A DNA stretch of 17,647 bases from Clostridium sp. CAG:413 (GCA_000431775.1 FR888241.1:59108-76754), one strand, 5' to 3'; shown: positions 7,573 through 15,218, counted from the stretch's first letter. The notes: a model not told the origin generated them from the sequence alone. Program-made: numbers and translations.

Positions 7573-8955
7573 TCAAAATACGATGCGCTCGGCAATGTAA
7601 TCCTCAAGCGCGTCAACGGGGATCCTCTCCTGCTGCATGGTGTCTCTGTCTCTGACGGTGACGCAGTTATCCTCAAGGGAGTCGAAATCGAAGGTGATGC
7701 AGATAGGCGTGCCTATCTCATCCTCGCGGCGGTAACGCTTGCCGATGGAGCCGGTCTCGTCGAAGTCCACCATGAACTTCTTCTGCAGCTTCTCATAGAC
7801 CTTGAGAGCGTCGGGCGAGAGCTTCTTGGAGAGGGGCAGGACTGCCGCTTTATAGGGAGCGACGGCGGGGTTGAGGTGGAGCACGACTCTGGTGTCGTTC
7901 TTCTCGGCGTCGATGACCTCCTCGTCATATGCTTCGCAAAGCAGGGCGAGCACAGTTCTGTCAAGGCCGTAGGTGGACTCGATGATGAACGGGATGAATT
8001 TTTCATTGGTCTCGGGGTCAAGATAATCCATCTTCTGACCGCTGTATTCCTGATGCCTCGTAAGGTCGAAATTGGTTCTGTTGTGGGTGCCGTTTATCTC
8101 GCCCCAGCCGAACGGGAAGAGGAACTCGATATCGCACGCCGCCTTGGCGTAGTGGGCGAGCTTCTCGTGGTCGTGGAAGCGGAGATTCTCGGGATTGATG
8201 CCGAGATCCTCGTAATACTGTTTGCCGTACTGCTTGAAGTATTCGTAAAGCTCGGTGTCGGTGCCCTCTTTGCAGAAGGTCTGGAACTCCATCTGCTCAA
8301 ACTCAATGGTGCGGAAGGTGAAGTTGCCGGGGGTTATCTCGTTTCTGAAGGCCTTGCCTATCTGGCCGATGCTGAACGGCAGCTTGGCTCTCATCGAGCG
8401 CTGCACGTTGAGGAAGTTGACATATTCGCCCTGAGCGTTCTCGGGTCTGAGATAGATAACGCTCTTAGCGTCATTGGTAACGCCCCTGTAGGTCTGGAAC
8501 ATCAGGTTGAATTCCCTGATAGGGGTGAAGTTATGCTTGCCGCAGTGGGGGCAAGGAATTGAATGAGCCTTGATAAACTCAAACATCTCGTCCTTGGTCA
8601 TGCCGTCGGCATGAGCGTTGGGGTCAAAGTCGTCGATGAGGTTATCCGCTCTGTGACGCATTTTGCACTCCTTGCAGTCAAGCAGAGGGTCGGAGAAGCT
8701 GGCGACATGGCCGCTTGCCTCCCATACTCTGGGGTGCATGAGGATATCCGCGTCGACCTCATAGCTGTTTTTCCTCTCCTGGATAAATCTCTTTCTCCAT
8801 GTGTCTTTGACGTTATTCTTCAGCCTTGCGCCGAGGGGGCCGTAGTCCCAAGTGTTGGCAAGGCCGCCGTAGATCTCGCTGCCGGCGAAAATGAAGCCTC
8901 TGCCCTTACAAAGAGCGACGATTTTATCCATGGTTTTTTCCTGATTTTTCATCAT
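7573..8955 (-). CDS. glyS: Glycine--tRNA ligase, single-chain dimeric type
   Basis: 460 residues, the expected length for the single-chain class II GlyRS of Gram-positives and archaea, not the alpha/beta type. It charges tRNA-Gly in the cytoplasm. The N-terminal GRGFIFAGSEIYGG and WDYGPLG are followed by two Cys pairs (94/97 and 135/138) that may bind zinc, class II motif 2 (FRNE at 203-206, then FRTIEFEQMEF), motif 3 (STYGLDRT, 327-335) and a C-terminal anticodon-binding domain from about 355. The ATG at 8955 is chosen over 8973: GGGAG lies eight bases before 8955, while 8973 has no ribosome site and would put the Shine-Dalgarno inside the gene. It has its own promoter and is followed by the decarboxylase genes. 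Confidence 0.97.
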   Translation of the reverse strand: MMKNQEKTMDKIVALCKGRGFIFAGSEIYGGLANTWDYGPLGARLKNNVKDTWRKRFIQERKNSYEVDADILMHPRVWEASGHVASFSDPLLDCKECKMRHRADNLIDDFDPNAHADGMTKDEMFEFIKAHSIPCPHCGKHNFTPIREFNLMFQTYRGVTNDAKSVIYLRPENAQGEYVNFLNVQRSMRAKLPFSIGQIGKAFRNEITPGNFTFRTIEFEQMEFQTFCKEGTDTELYEYFKQYGKQYYEDLGINPENLRFHDHEKLAHYAKAACDIEFLFPFGWGEINGTHNRTNFDLTRHQEYSGQKMDYLDPETNEKFIPFIIESTYGLDRTVLALLCEAYDEEVIDAEKNDTRVVLHLNPAVAPYKAAVLPLSKKLSPDALKVYEKLQKKFMVDFDETGSIGKRYRREDEIGTPICITFDFDSLEDNCVTVRDRDTMQQERIPVDALEDYIAERIVF

Positions 8956-8992
8956 ATCCAAAACTCCCGCCATTATAATGTTATTGTGTTAT

Positions 8993-9021
8993 ATCATACA
9001 TTAAATATCCGTCAAAGTCAA
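8993..9021 (-). promoter_or_regulatory. Strong sigma-A promoter of glyS
   Basis: On the minus strand, TTGACT (9021-9016) and TATGAT (8998-8993) are exactly 17 bp apart. A second overlapping pair, TTGACG and TATAAC with 16 bp, lies six bases downstream. The predicted start near 8986 leaves only about 30 nt of untranslated leader before the ATG at 8955, too short for a T-box. Confidence 0.75.
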
Positions 9022-9045
9022 TATTTTACGGCTCGGATAAGGTAG

Positions 9046-9074
9046 AAAAAAAGGCTGCTTTATGCAGCCTTTTT
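9046..9074 (-). terminator. Bidirectional-looking terminator after the spore operon
   Basis: A perfect GGCTGC/GCAGCC stem with a 5-base loop is flanked by A-runs and T-runs. The minus-strand RNA ends in seven U, 29 nt after the gerA stop codon. It isolates the spore operon from the glyS promoter. On the plus strand the tail has five T but there is no gene to terminate. Confidence 0.9.
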
Positions 9075-9102
9075 GGTTAAAAATACTATAGTAACCGCTG
9101 CG

Positions 9103-10524
9103 TCAGCAATTCTTGTTGCTTATCGGCCGCCTTATAAGCAGCCCGAGCAGCGCCGCACCATTGAACGGTATCAGCGGATAGAGGTAGCACTGCCCCGTGA
9201 CCGTCTTGGTCGTTGCGAGCAGCAGCGCTATAAGCACGACTCCCCCGATGAGTCCCCAAAGGTTAAAGAACGCCACAAGGATTATCAGCACCACGCGCAA
9301 TATCTTGAAGGCATAGCCCAGCTCGAAGCTCGGCTGAGCGAAATTCGACAGGGCGACAAACGCCATATAGAGCACGACCTCGGGCACAAACCAGCCCGCC
9401 GACACGGCGAATTCGCCGAGCACCAGCGCCCCTATCACGCCGAAGGAGCTGCTCAGGGCATTCGGTGTATTGATGGAGGCGAGGCGCATTGCGTCGATGA
9501 CAAGCTCCACTATCAGCAGCTGCACCAGCACGGGCACGGAATTCGGCTCCTCTATCCTTATAAAATCGAGCCATTGCGGGATATGATCGGGATTCTTGGT
9601 AAGCAGATACCACACGGGAATAAGCAGCAGAGTGAGGGCAAAGATTATCATGCGGACTATACGCATATACGACCCGACGAACGGGGACATATAGTAATCG
9701 TTGGTATCCTGCAAAAAATCGAATATACCTGTCGGGATTATCATTGCGGCGGGCGAATTATCGGTGAGTATCACTATGCTCCCCTCGAGCACGCTTGCTG
9801 CGGCGGCATCCGGGCGCTCGGTATACCTGACCTTTGGGAACGGGTTATACCTCTGCTTCGGTACAAGGCACTCTATCAGGCTCTGCTGGCTCATCGAGAG
9901 CGAATTTATGCGTATGCCGTCTATCTTTTTTCTCACAACGTCGAGCAGCTCGGGCTTCGCCTTGCCGTCCATATAACAGATAACGATATCCGTCTTTGCC
10001 TTCTCGCCCGCCGAATGCGCCTCCATTGTGAGGGCGGTGTCCCTTATCCTGCGGCGAATGAGGGCGGTATTGAAAACTATCGTCTCCACAAAGCCGTCGT
10101 GTGCGCCGCGCAGAACTCTGTCGTTCTCCGGCTCATCGACCGAGCGGGAGGGATAGGTTCTTGCATCTATCACTATCGCCTCGGTGAAGCCCTCGACTAT
10201 CATACCGACCGCGCCCGAGAGCACCGCCGTGATGAACTCCACTCTCTTGGCGACCACATCCGTCTCCACATATGGCACATAGGTGTCTGCAAAGGCTCTG
10301 GTGTCGGCAAGCCCCTGTATCACGTCGTCCGTGGCCTTCATAAAATAAGCCATTATTTTCTCCATAAGGTCATCCTTACAGAAGCCGTCGACCAGATAGA
10401 GCCTCGCACGCCTGCTGCCGACCTTCACTTCTCTGCCCAGCAGGTCAAAGCTCGCCTTGAGCCTGAACGCCGCGTCAAGCTCGGCAACGGTCTTGTCGTA
10501 ATTCGGCACAAACACATTCTCCAC
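9103..10524 (-). CDS. GerA-family spore germination protein, possibly SpoVAF-like
   Basis: 473 residues. A soluble N-terminal region (1 to about 285) is followed by about five membrane segments (roughly 288-308, 329-346, 357-376, 378-394 and 406-436), the plan of GerAA/GerA and SpoVAF proteins in the spore inner membrane. Recognisable stretches include LYLVDGFCKDDLMEKIM (42-58), PSRSVDEPENDRVLRGAHDGF (reading as the conserved SxxEPxxExxxRGxxxGF, 125-145) and QQSLIECL. No GerB- or GerC-type gene is adjacent, so it is an orphan A subunit. The N-terminus recalls SpoVAF, although spoVA genes are not in view. The start is the GTG at 10524, the first possible after an in-frame stop; its ribosome site (GGGGATGAG) is weak. 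Last gene of a three-gene run ending in a strong terminator. Confidence 0.9.
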   Translation of the reverse strand: MENVFVPNYDKTVAELDAAFRLKASFDLLGREVKVGSRRARLYLVDGFCKDDLMEKIMAYFMKATDDVIQGLADTRAFADTYVPYVETDVVAKRVEFITAVLSGAVGMIVEGFTEAIVIDARTYPSRSVDEPENDRVLRGAHDGFVETIVFNTALIRRRIRDTALTMEAHSAGEKAKTDIVICYMDGKAKPELLDVVRKKIDGIRINSLSMSQQSLIECLVPKQRYNPFPKVRYTERPDAAAASVLEGSIVILTDNSPAAMIIPTGIFDFLQDTNDYYMSPFVGSYMRIVRMIIFALTLLLIPVWYLLTKNPDHIPQWLDFIRIEEPNSVPVLVQLLIVELVIDAMRLASINTPNALSSSFGVIGALVLGEFAVSAGWFVPEVVLYMAFVALSNFAQPSFELGYAFKILRVVLIILVAFFNLWGLIGGVVLIALLLATTKTVTGQCYLYPLIPFNGAALLGLLIRRPISNKNC

Positions 10525-10578
10525 TTTTTCTCATCCCCGCACATTATAAAAATATCCTTTATATTATTTCACCGCATT

Positions 10579-11922
10579 TCAGCGATATTCATTATAGAGA
10601 TTGACAATAGCGTTCCATGTCAGGGCGCCGACGGCTCCTGTCTGCTCAAGCCCGCTGAGCTTCTGCACGGCGATAACGGCATTCTTCGTCTCATTGCCGT
10701 ATACTCCGTCCACCGCGACGCTCGGCACGGCGGAGTTATTCGCCGCTATCACGTTAAGGAACGTCTGGAGCTGAGTGACCACATTGCCGCTCGCGCCGGT
10801 AGTTATAACATATCCGGGGTAGAGCAGCGAGGAATATGAGCGGTATTCGTCGGGCAGCGAATTGAGCGTGCTGAAATAAGCGTCCTGAAGCCTGTTCCAT
10901 GTGTCTCTGCCGACTATTCCGTCCGCCGTCAGGCCGTATTCGCTTTGGAACGCCTTGACCGCATTCTCGGTCGCCGGGCCGAATATGCCGTCGGCGTCGA
11001 TCGAGGGCAGGCGGTTATTAAAGAATGAAAGAAAATTAAGATAATATTGTATCAGCTTCACTTCGTTGCCCCTGCTGCCGCGGCGCAGCGAGGTGCTGTA
11101 TATCCTGTCAATATCCGATATGGTTATTCCCTCGGAATAAAGCTCCGACACCTTTATGACGGCGTTATATATCCTTTTTATTTTATACCACGTCGCCCTG
11201 CCGACAATGCCGTCCACGGCGAGGTTGAATATGCTCTGGAACTGCCGCACCGCCGCCCTCGTGGTCGCCTCAAACACACCGTTGGTCTGCGGGATATTCG
11301 GTATCGACGGGTAGTTGCGCCTGATCCTGTTGAGCTGGCGCTGGATCGTTCGGACATCCTCACCCACCGTGCCGAGGCGCAGCAGAGTGCCGGGGTAGGA
11401 TTCCCTGATATTCTTGACGGGCACATTGCTCACAAGGTTGATATCCGAGCCGTAATAATTGCGGAGTATCTGTATCGGAGTTCTGCCCTGGTTTGCCAGG
11501 GTGACGGTCCCCCACTGCGACATTCCCTTGCAGGTGACGTTTTTGCCGTCGCAATACTCGGCGAAATACGGCTGTATCTGATTGCCCTTTGTGATGTAGC
11601 TGTTGAATATCTCGTCGACTATCCTGCTGATATTGCCGAAGATATCCCTGCCGTCGATATACGCCTGATCGTAGGCGGTGGAGTTTGTGATATCGAAGTT
11701 ATAGCCTCTGCTGCGGTAATACTCCGTGTAAATTCGATTGAGCGCAAGGGAAATCTGGGCGTATATGTTCGCCCTGAGCGAATTCTCGGGCCAGGTGGGG
11801 TAGACCTCGCTTGAAGCCACATTCTTTATGTAGCCCGTGAACGGGACCCGCACATTCTTTGCCGAGGAATCCGGCCTGCCGAGGTGAACGGTGATGAAAT
11901 CGGGTATAACGGGTGTTGCCAT
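10579..11922 (-). CDS. SpoIID-like domain protein with three peptidoglycan-binding domains
   Basis: 447 residues. Residues about 25-165 resemble the SpoIID/LytB lytic-transglycosylase-type domain. YIKNVASSEVYPTWPENSLRAN... matches the family's PSEMP-type segment with Glu39 in the catalytic position, and GMSQWGTVTLANQG...ILRNYYGSDI matches the conserved C-terminal part. Two cysteines (C124, C131) sit where some SpoIID proteins bind zinc. Three PG_binding_1 repeats follow (about 182-246, 283-345 and 376-437), each with the G(V/I)xGxxTW-type ending. No signal peptide or membrane segment is visible, so it either stays in the mother cell or forespore cytoplasm or is deposited on the spore without Sec export. 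The ATG at 11922 follows TGAGGAGG, which contains the stop codon of the preceding gene. A cortex-remodelling role is inferred from domains and the gerA neighbour. Confidence 0.88.
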   Translation of the reverse strand: MATPVIPDFITVHLGRPDSSAKNVRVPFTGYIKNVASSEVYPTWPENSLRANIYAQISLALNRIYTEYYRSRGYNFDITNSTAYDQAYIDGRDIFGNISRIVDEIFNSYITKGNQIQPYFAEYCDGKNVTCKGMSQWGTVTLANQGRTPIQILRNYYGSDINLVSNVPVKNIRESYPGTLLRLGTVGEDVRTIQRQLNRIRRNYPSIPNIPQTNGVFEATTRAAVRQFQSIFNLAVDGIVGRATWYKIKRIYNAVIKVSELYSEGITISDIDRIYSTSLRRGSRGNEVKLIQYYLNFLSFFNNRLPSIDADGIFGPATENAVKAFQSEYGLTADGIVGRDTWNRLQDAYFSTLNSLPDEYRSYSSLLYPGYVITTGASGNVVTQLQTFLNVIAANNSAVPSVAVDGVYGNETKNAVIAVQKLSGLEQTGAVGALTWNAIVNLYNEYR

Positions 11923-11935
11923 GCTCTCGCCCTCC

Positions 11936-12772
11936 TCAAAGTGAATTCCGCTCGGACTGATCCACCACTATCGGATCGGGCTCCTGAGCGCCCGCCGTCT
12001 TAGCCAGCATAGCGACCGGCTGAATGGACTCCGTGCCCGAGAATACCGGCACATTGGTGAATATCGCTCTGACATATGAGGGGTGCTCGACATAGACCGA
12101 GTAGACGGCGAACGGCGCCTTGCCTCCGTTATCCTCCTGCTGAGAGAGGGACTTCGGCGGGGCAGGCAGAGTGACCGACAAGCTGCTGCCGTTCACATTG
12201 GTAAGCCCGTCGAACACCGTCACGTTGCCGCTCGGCAGGGGCAGGAATATCATCACTCTTGCGCTGCAAATGCCGAAGGCTCTGTTGGCGGCGGTGGCCT
12301 CAACTCGCATGGTGCCCGTTTCGTCGTTTGCGGTAAGGAATTCGTTTATCTCTCTGCATCTGCGCCGCTGCTCCTCCGTGGCGGTCGGCTCGTTTGCGAT
12401 TATCTCGCAGCTCTGCCGCAGCAGCCTCGGGATATCCGCCGACGCCGACTGATTATTCATCGTGTCGGGCGTGTTGCTGCCCGACATTGAGGCAAGATTC
12501 CTTGCGGGCGTTATCTGCACCTGCGCCGGCTCGGCTTCGGCCTCCGGCTCAGGCTCGGGTTCTGGCTGCGGCTCCGGCTCGAGCGTCGGGGCGGGCAGAG
12601 GGTCGCTCCTGTCACGCTCATAGCTTGTGCCGCCGCTCTCGGCGTCCATCTGCCGTTTCTCCCGCTCGTCAGGCTCCTCGCCCACGGAATTCTTTCCGCT
12701 ATTCATCCTGCTGAATTCGATAAGCTCCCGTCTGTATCTGTCCATGAGCCTCTCCAACTCTCGATTATCCAT
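11936..12772 (-). CDS. Protein of unknown function with Pro/Glu repeat and beta-rich C-terminal domain
   Basis: 278 residues; no family recognised with certainty. A charged, probably helical N-terminus (1-45) leads into a Pro/Glu-rich stretch (about 58-83, mostly PE dipeptides) and a Ser/Asn/Thr-rich linker. The C-terminal region (about 113-256) contains a helical segment and then a beta-sandwich-like part (ATAANRAFGICSARVMIF..., FDGLTNVNGSSLSVTLPAPP, YVEHPSYVRAIFTNVPVFSG) resembling carboxypeptidase-regulatory-like folds. There is no signal peptide. The ATG at 12772 has AGGAGG seven bases upstream. First gene of the spore-related operon and translationally coupled to the SpoIID-like protein, so the two products probably work together, perhaps in spore envelope assembly. 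The function is not established. Confidence 0.8.
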   Translation of the reverse strand: MDNRELERLMDRYRRELIEFSRMNSGKNSVGEEPDEREKRQMDAESGGTSYERDRSDPLPAPTLEPEPQPEPEPEPEAEAEPAQVQITPARNLASMSGSNTPDTMNNQSASADIPRLLRQSCEIIANEPTATEEQRRRCREINEFLTANDETGTMRVEATAANRAFGICSARVMIFLPLPSGNVTVFDGLTNVNGSSLSVTLPAPPKSLSQQEDNGGKAPFAVYSVYVEHPSYVRAIFTNVPVFSGTESIQPVAMLAKTAGAQEPDPIVVDQSERNSL

Positions 12773-12866
12773 AGCACGACCTCCTGTTTAGTTTGCTATC
12801 AACAATATATTTTCGCTCAAGCAAAAATGTTCCTCTTACAGAGAAAAAAGTATTCCAATGCCGCCG

Positions 12867-12890
12867 CATATATGATACAATGTATATATG
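12867..12890. promoter_or_regulatory. AT-rich inverted repeat in the divergent promoter region
   Basis: CATATAT (12867-12873) and ATATATG (12884-12890) form a perfect inverted repeat around a 10-base centre. The centre contains TGATACAAT, a possible extended -10 element for the plus strand with only a poor -35 partner (TTCCAA). It lies in the 208-bp gap between the divergent spore operon and sigma factor gene and may be an operator or part of overlapping promoters. No clear sigma-E/F/G/K promoter for the spore operon was found. Confidence 0.35.
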
Positions 12891-12921
12891 ACGGGCGGGC
12901 TTTGAAAAAATTCGTTTTTTC

Positions 12922-12956
12922 TGTCACCTTTTGCCCTCCCGCATCGTGTATATAAT
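12922..12956 (+). promoter_or_regulatory. ECF-type promoter of the sigma factor operon
   Basis: TGTCAC (12922-12927) and CGTGTA (12945-12950), followed directly by TATAAT, are 17 bp apart. This fits ECF-type promoters, which have an AC-containing -35 and a CGT -10, better than sigma-A because no TTGACA-like element sits 17 bp before TATAAT. An A6-TTCG-T6 sequence (12904-12921) abuts the -35 and could act as an UP-like curved element. An ECF promoter in front of its own ECF gene suggests autoregulation. Confidence 0.55.
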
Positions 12957-12980
12957 GAAAGCGACAAAAGGAAAGCGGTG

Positions 12981-13475
12981 ATGCCCTTGGAGGTTATCAG
13001 ACTCGACCCGCAGAGAGCGGAAAACGCGGTCAATGCCTACGGCGACTCCCTGCTACGCCTGTGCTCGGTAATGCTGGGCAACAGGGAGGACGCTCTCGAC
13101 GCCGTGCAGGAGACCTTCCTCAAGTACATGACCAAGTCCCCCGCCTTTAACGACTCGGAGCACGAGAAGGCATGGCTGCTCAGAGTCGCCTCAAACGAAT
13201 GCAAGGATATGCTCAGAATGCGCAGGCACAGCAGCCTCCTGAGCCTTGACGATATCAGGGAGTTGGGAGCCGAAAGTGAGGACGATGCGCAGGTCCTCGC
13301 CCTGCTCTGCTCGCTCGACGAGAAATATCGGGCGGTGATCCAGCTGCATTACGTTGAGGGCTACAAAATTAACGAGCTTGCAGAGATACTCGGCATCACG
13401 CAGGCCGCCGTCAAGAAGCGGCTCCAGCGCGGCCGTGAGGCTCTGCGCTCGATGATGGAAAAGGAGGCGGAATGA
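12981..13475 (+). CDS. ECF-type RNA polymerase sigma factor
   Basis: 164 residues, typical for ECF sigma-70 family members, which have only regions 2 and 4. Region 2 spans about 15-75, including the core-binding stretch DALDAVQETFLKYM and the WLLRVASNECKDMLR promoter-melting segment. Region 4 spans about 105-155, with a helix-turn-helix in YKINELAEILGITQAAVKKRLQRGREAL. The ATG at 12981 is preferred, with AAGGA eight bases upstream; the GTG three bases earlier is possible. The TGA stop overlaps the ATG of the next gene, the classical arrangement of a sigma factor with its membrane anti-sigma factor. The upstream promoter looks ECF-dependent, suggesting positive feedback. The inducing signal is unknown. 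Confidence 0.93.
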   Translation: MPLEVIRLDPQRAENAVNAYGDSLLRLCSVMLGNREDALDAVQETFLKYMTKSPAFNDSEHEKAWLLRVASNECKDMLRMRRHSSLLSLDDIRELGAESEDDAQVLALLCSLDEKYRAVIQLHYVEGYKINELAEILGITQAAVKKRLQRGREALRSMMEKEAE

Positions 13476-14209
13476 TGGACGATATTTTTGAAAAACTGCA
13501 AAGATCGCAGGACGGGATAAAGCTCTCAAACGACGAAAAAGCGCGGCTCATCTCTGCCTGCCGCACCGAGCCCGCAAAGCAAAAGAGATCGGCCCGCAAG
13601 CGCGTCATAGCGCTCTCCGCAGCCGCCGCGGCAATTGCGATAACGGCGCTTTTCGCCGTGCCGAATATGCTCCTCGCAGGCAGCAAAGGCTCCGACTCGG
13701 CCTCTCAGGAAAATGGAGACGGTTTCTACTCGTATGACGAGAGCTTTAACGGGTATATCGGCAGCAATAAACAAGAGCAAGCCGCCGACGTGGCAACAGA
13801 CATTTTGCATCAGTCTTACAGGACGATATACTACTTGATCCCTCAGCAATTCATCGACCTCGCGGACGAGGACGAATATGAACGCTGGTGCGGAAGCCAA
13901 AACACATACGACGGCATGGCGATAGTCGGATTTGTCAGGCATTTCGGCATATCAAAGGAAGAATTCGACAAGGCAAACGGGCTGTACGCCGCCTCGCTCG
14001 CCGAGGAATACGGTGTCTCTCCCCTGCTGATGCCCGCCGACTACCCCGAGCAGGAGGACTACGAGGTCTTTAACTCCGATATCATCTACTCCGGCGACGA
14101 CAAAAAGATCAACGCATACTACCGTGAAAAGGAATACCCCTATCAAAGCGAAGCGGAATTCGCCGCCTCGGGCAAAGGCTCTGACGCGGTCGAATTTCAA
14201 ACTGAATAA
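13472..14209 (+). CDS. Single-pass membrane protein, probable anti-sigma factor
   Basis: 245 residues, not recognised as a named family. A 43-residue basic cytoplasmic N-terminus precedes one membrane helix (about 44-68, VIALSAAAAAIAITALFAV) and an acidic, Tyr- and Asp-rich extracytoplasmic domain. That topology, and the overlap with the sigma factor gene (stop and start share ATGATG), are what is expected of an ECF anti-sigma factor. The zinc anti-sigma HxxxCxxC motif is absent, so the sigma-binding mode would be different. Two adjacent ATGs (13472 and 13475) are possible; AAGGAGG at 13461-13467 is better spaced for 13475. The role is inferred from position and topology only. Confidence 0.75.
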   Translation: MMDDIFEKLQRSQDGIKLSNDEKARLISACRTEPAKQKRSARKRVIALSAAAAAIAITALFAVPNMLLAGSKGSDSASQENGDGFYSYDESFNGYIGSNKQEQAADVATDILHQSYRTIYYLIPQQFIDLADEDEYERWCGSQNTYDGMAIVGFVRHFGISKEEFDKANGLYAASLAEEYGVSPLLMPADYPEQEDYEVFNSDIIYSGDDKKINAYYREKEYPYQSEAEFAASGKGSDAVEFQTE

Positions 14210-14224
14210 AGAAAGGTGACAATT

Positions 14225-15121
14225 ATGAAAAAGCTACTCGCGATCCTCGCCTGCCTGCTCATTCTCTGCTCGTTCGCAGCCTGCGCGGCGGGAAGCAAGG
14301 CGGCACCCGGCAACGAGCTTTACGTCGATCAGGCGGCAGCGGAGGACGGCATATCCTACGGCTCGATAAAAGGCGACGGCATGAGCGAAGAGGTCTCTCA
14401 GGTCACTTCGGCCGACGGCGCTATCGAGGAGAAGATAGTCAAGACCGTTAATCTGACGGTGGAGACCAAGGAATACGAGCAGTATATCTCAGCCATCCGT
14501 TCGGACGTGGCTGCGTCGGGCGGATATGTCGAGACCTCCTCGCTCAACGACAGCTACTCGGGCAGAAACTCCCGCTATGCGAGCTTCGTTTTCAGAATTC
14601 CCGCCGATAAGCTCGACGAATTCCTGCAAAAGGCCGGCGAGAACGGCAAGATCACATTCCAGAAGGAGGATCAGCTCAACGTAACGCTCGAATATGTAGA
14701 TATCCAGAGCCGCATCAAGGCCTACACCACCGAGCGCGACACTCTGCTTGAATTGCTCAAGAAGGCCGACGACCTCAAGGACGTTATCTCAGTGCAGGAG
14801 CGCCTCTCAGACGTCAATTATCAGATAGAGAATTACACCTCTCAGCTCAGGGTGCTTGAGAACAGGGTAAGCTACAGCACCGTGAGCCTTGACCTCTATG
14901 AGGTCGAGCGTGTGACCGAGGACGAGACCTCGCTCAGCGGCGAGATCAAAAACGCCCTTGCGGAGAATTGGAGTAACCTGAAACAGGGTATCCGCGATTT
15001 CATCGTGTGGTTCGTCGGCGGGCTGCCGATAATCATACCCGTCGCCGTGCTGATAGCGGTCGCGATCATCGTTCTGTGCAAGGTCATCAAAAAGCGCAAG
15101 GCAAAGAAAAATATAGGCTGA
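14225..15121 (+). CDS. DUF4349 lipoprotein with C-terminal membrane helix
   Basis: 298 residues. A lipoprotein signal (MKKLLAILACLLILCSFAAC) has the likely lipid-modified Cys at 20. The DUF4349-type region spans about 65-240: a beta part (VNLTVETKEYEQYISAIRSDVAASGGYVE), then YVDIQSRIKAYTTERDTLLELL and a predicted coiled coil to about 205, then VSYSTVSLDLYE. A membrane helix (about 260-285) precedes a very basic cytoplasmic tail (KKRKAKKN). The ATG at 14225 is chosen because AGGTG lies six bases upstream and a lipoprotein signal begins there; the in-frame GTG at 14216 lies inside the ribosome site. It starts 15 nt after the putative anti-sigma factor, so it is probably part of the same operon. 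A lipid anchor at one end and a membrane helix at the other suggest a loop held at the membrane, perhaps a sensor. Confidence 0.9.
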   Translation: MKKLLAILACLLILCSFAACAAGSKAAPGNELYVDQAAAEDGISYGSIKGDGMSEEVSQVTSADGAIEEKIVKTVNLTVETKEYEQYISAIRSDVAASGGYVETSSLNDSYSGRNSRYASFVFRIPADKLDEFLQKAGENGKITFQKEDQLNVTLEYVDIQSRIKAYTTERDTLLELLKKADDLKDVISVQERLSDVNYQIENYTSQLRVLENRVSYSTVSLDLYEVERVTEDETSLSGEIKNALAENWSNLKQGIRDFIVWFVGGLPIIIPVAVLIAVAIIVLCKVIKKRKAKKNIG

Positions 15122-15143
15122 TAAACCGAATATTCGGCTCAAC

Positions 15144-15178
15144 GCGGGCGGCTCAATACGGGCTGCCCGCAGCTTTTT
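15144..15178 (+). terminator. Terminator of the sigma factor operon
   Basis: A 9-bp stem (GCGGGCGGC with GCTGCCCGC, one G-U pair) and a 9-base loop are followed by AGC and five T. It starts 22 nt after the DUF4349 stop codon. A small perfect palindrome CCGAATATTCGG sits just upstream (15126-15137). Confidence 0.88.
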
Positions 15179-15186
15179 AATATATA

Positions 15187-15213
15187 TTAGCACTCTCGGC
15201 CTGAGAGTGCTAA
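15187..15213 (+). promoter_or_regulatory. CIRCE operator (HrcA binding site)
   Basis: TTAGCACTC (15187-15195) and GAGTGCTAA (15205-15213) are separated by exactly nine bases, a perfect match to the CIRCE consensus. The HrcA repressor binds it to keep heat-shock genes off at normal temperature. The only downstream heat-shock gene in view is hsp20, 203 bp further on. Confidence 0.97.
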
Positions 15214-15218
15214 TATTT

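Noticed and set aside
8974..9102. Possible T-box or tRNA in the glyS upstream gap
   Set aside because: The promoter sits too close to the start codon and no tRNA-like cloverleaf or T-box sequence was found.
9073..10839. A 588-codon plus-strand frame opposite gerA
   Set aside because: Begins inside the terminator region, has no ribosome site and reads as His/Arg/Tyr-rich antisense of a membrane protein.
11936..12772. Pro/Glu repeat as a possible phase-variable DNA repeat
   Set aside because: The DNA is not a uniform short tandem repeat; codons vary, so slippage is unlikely to be frequent.
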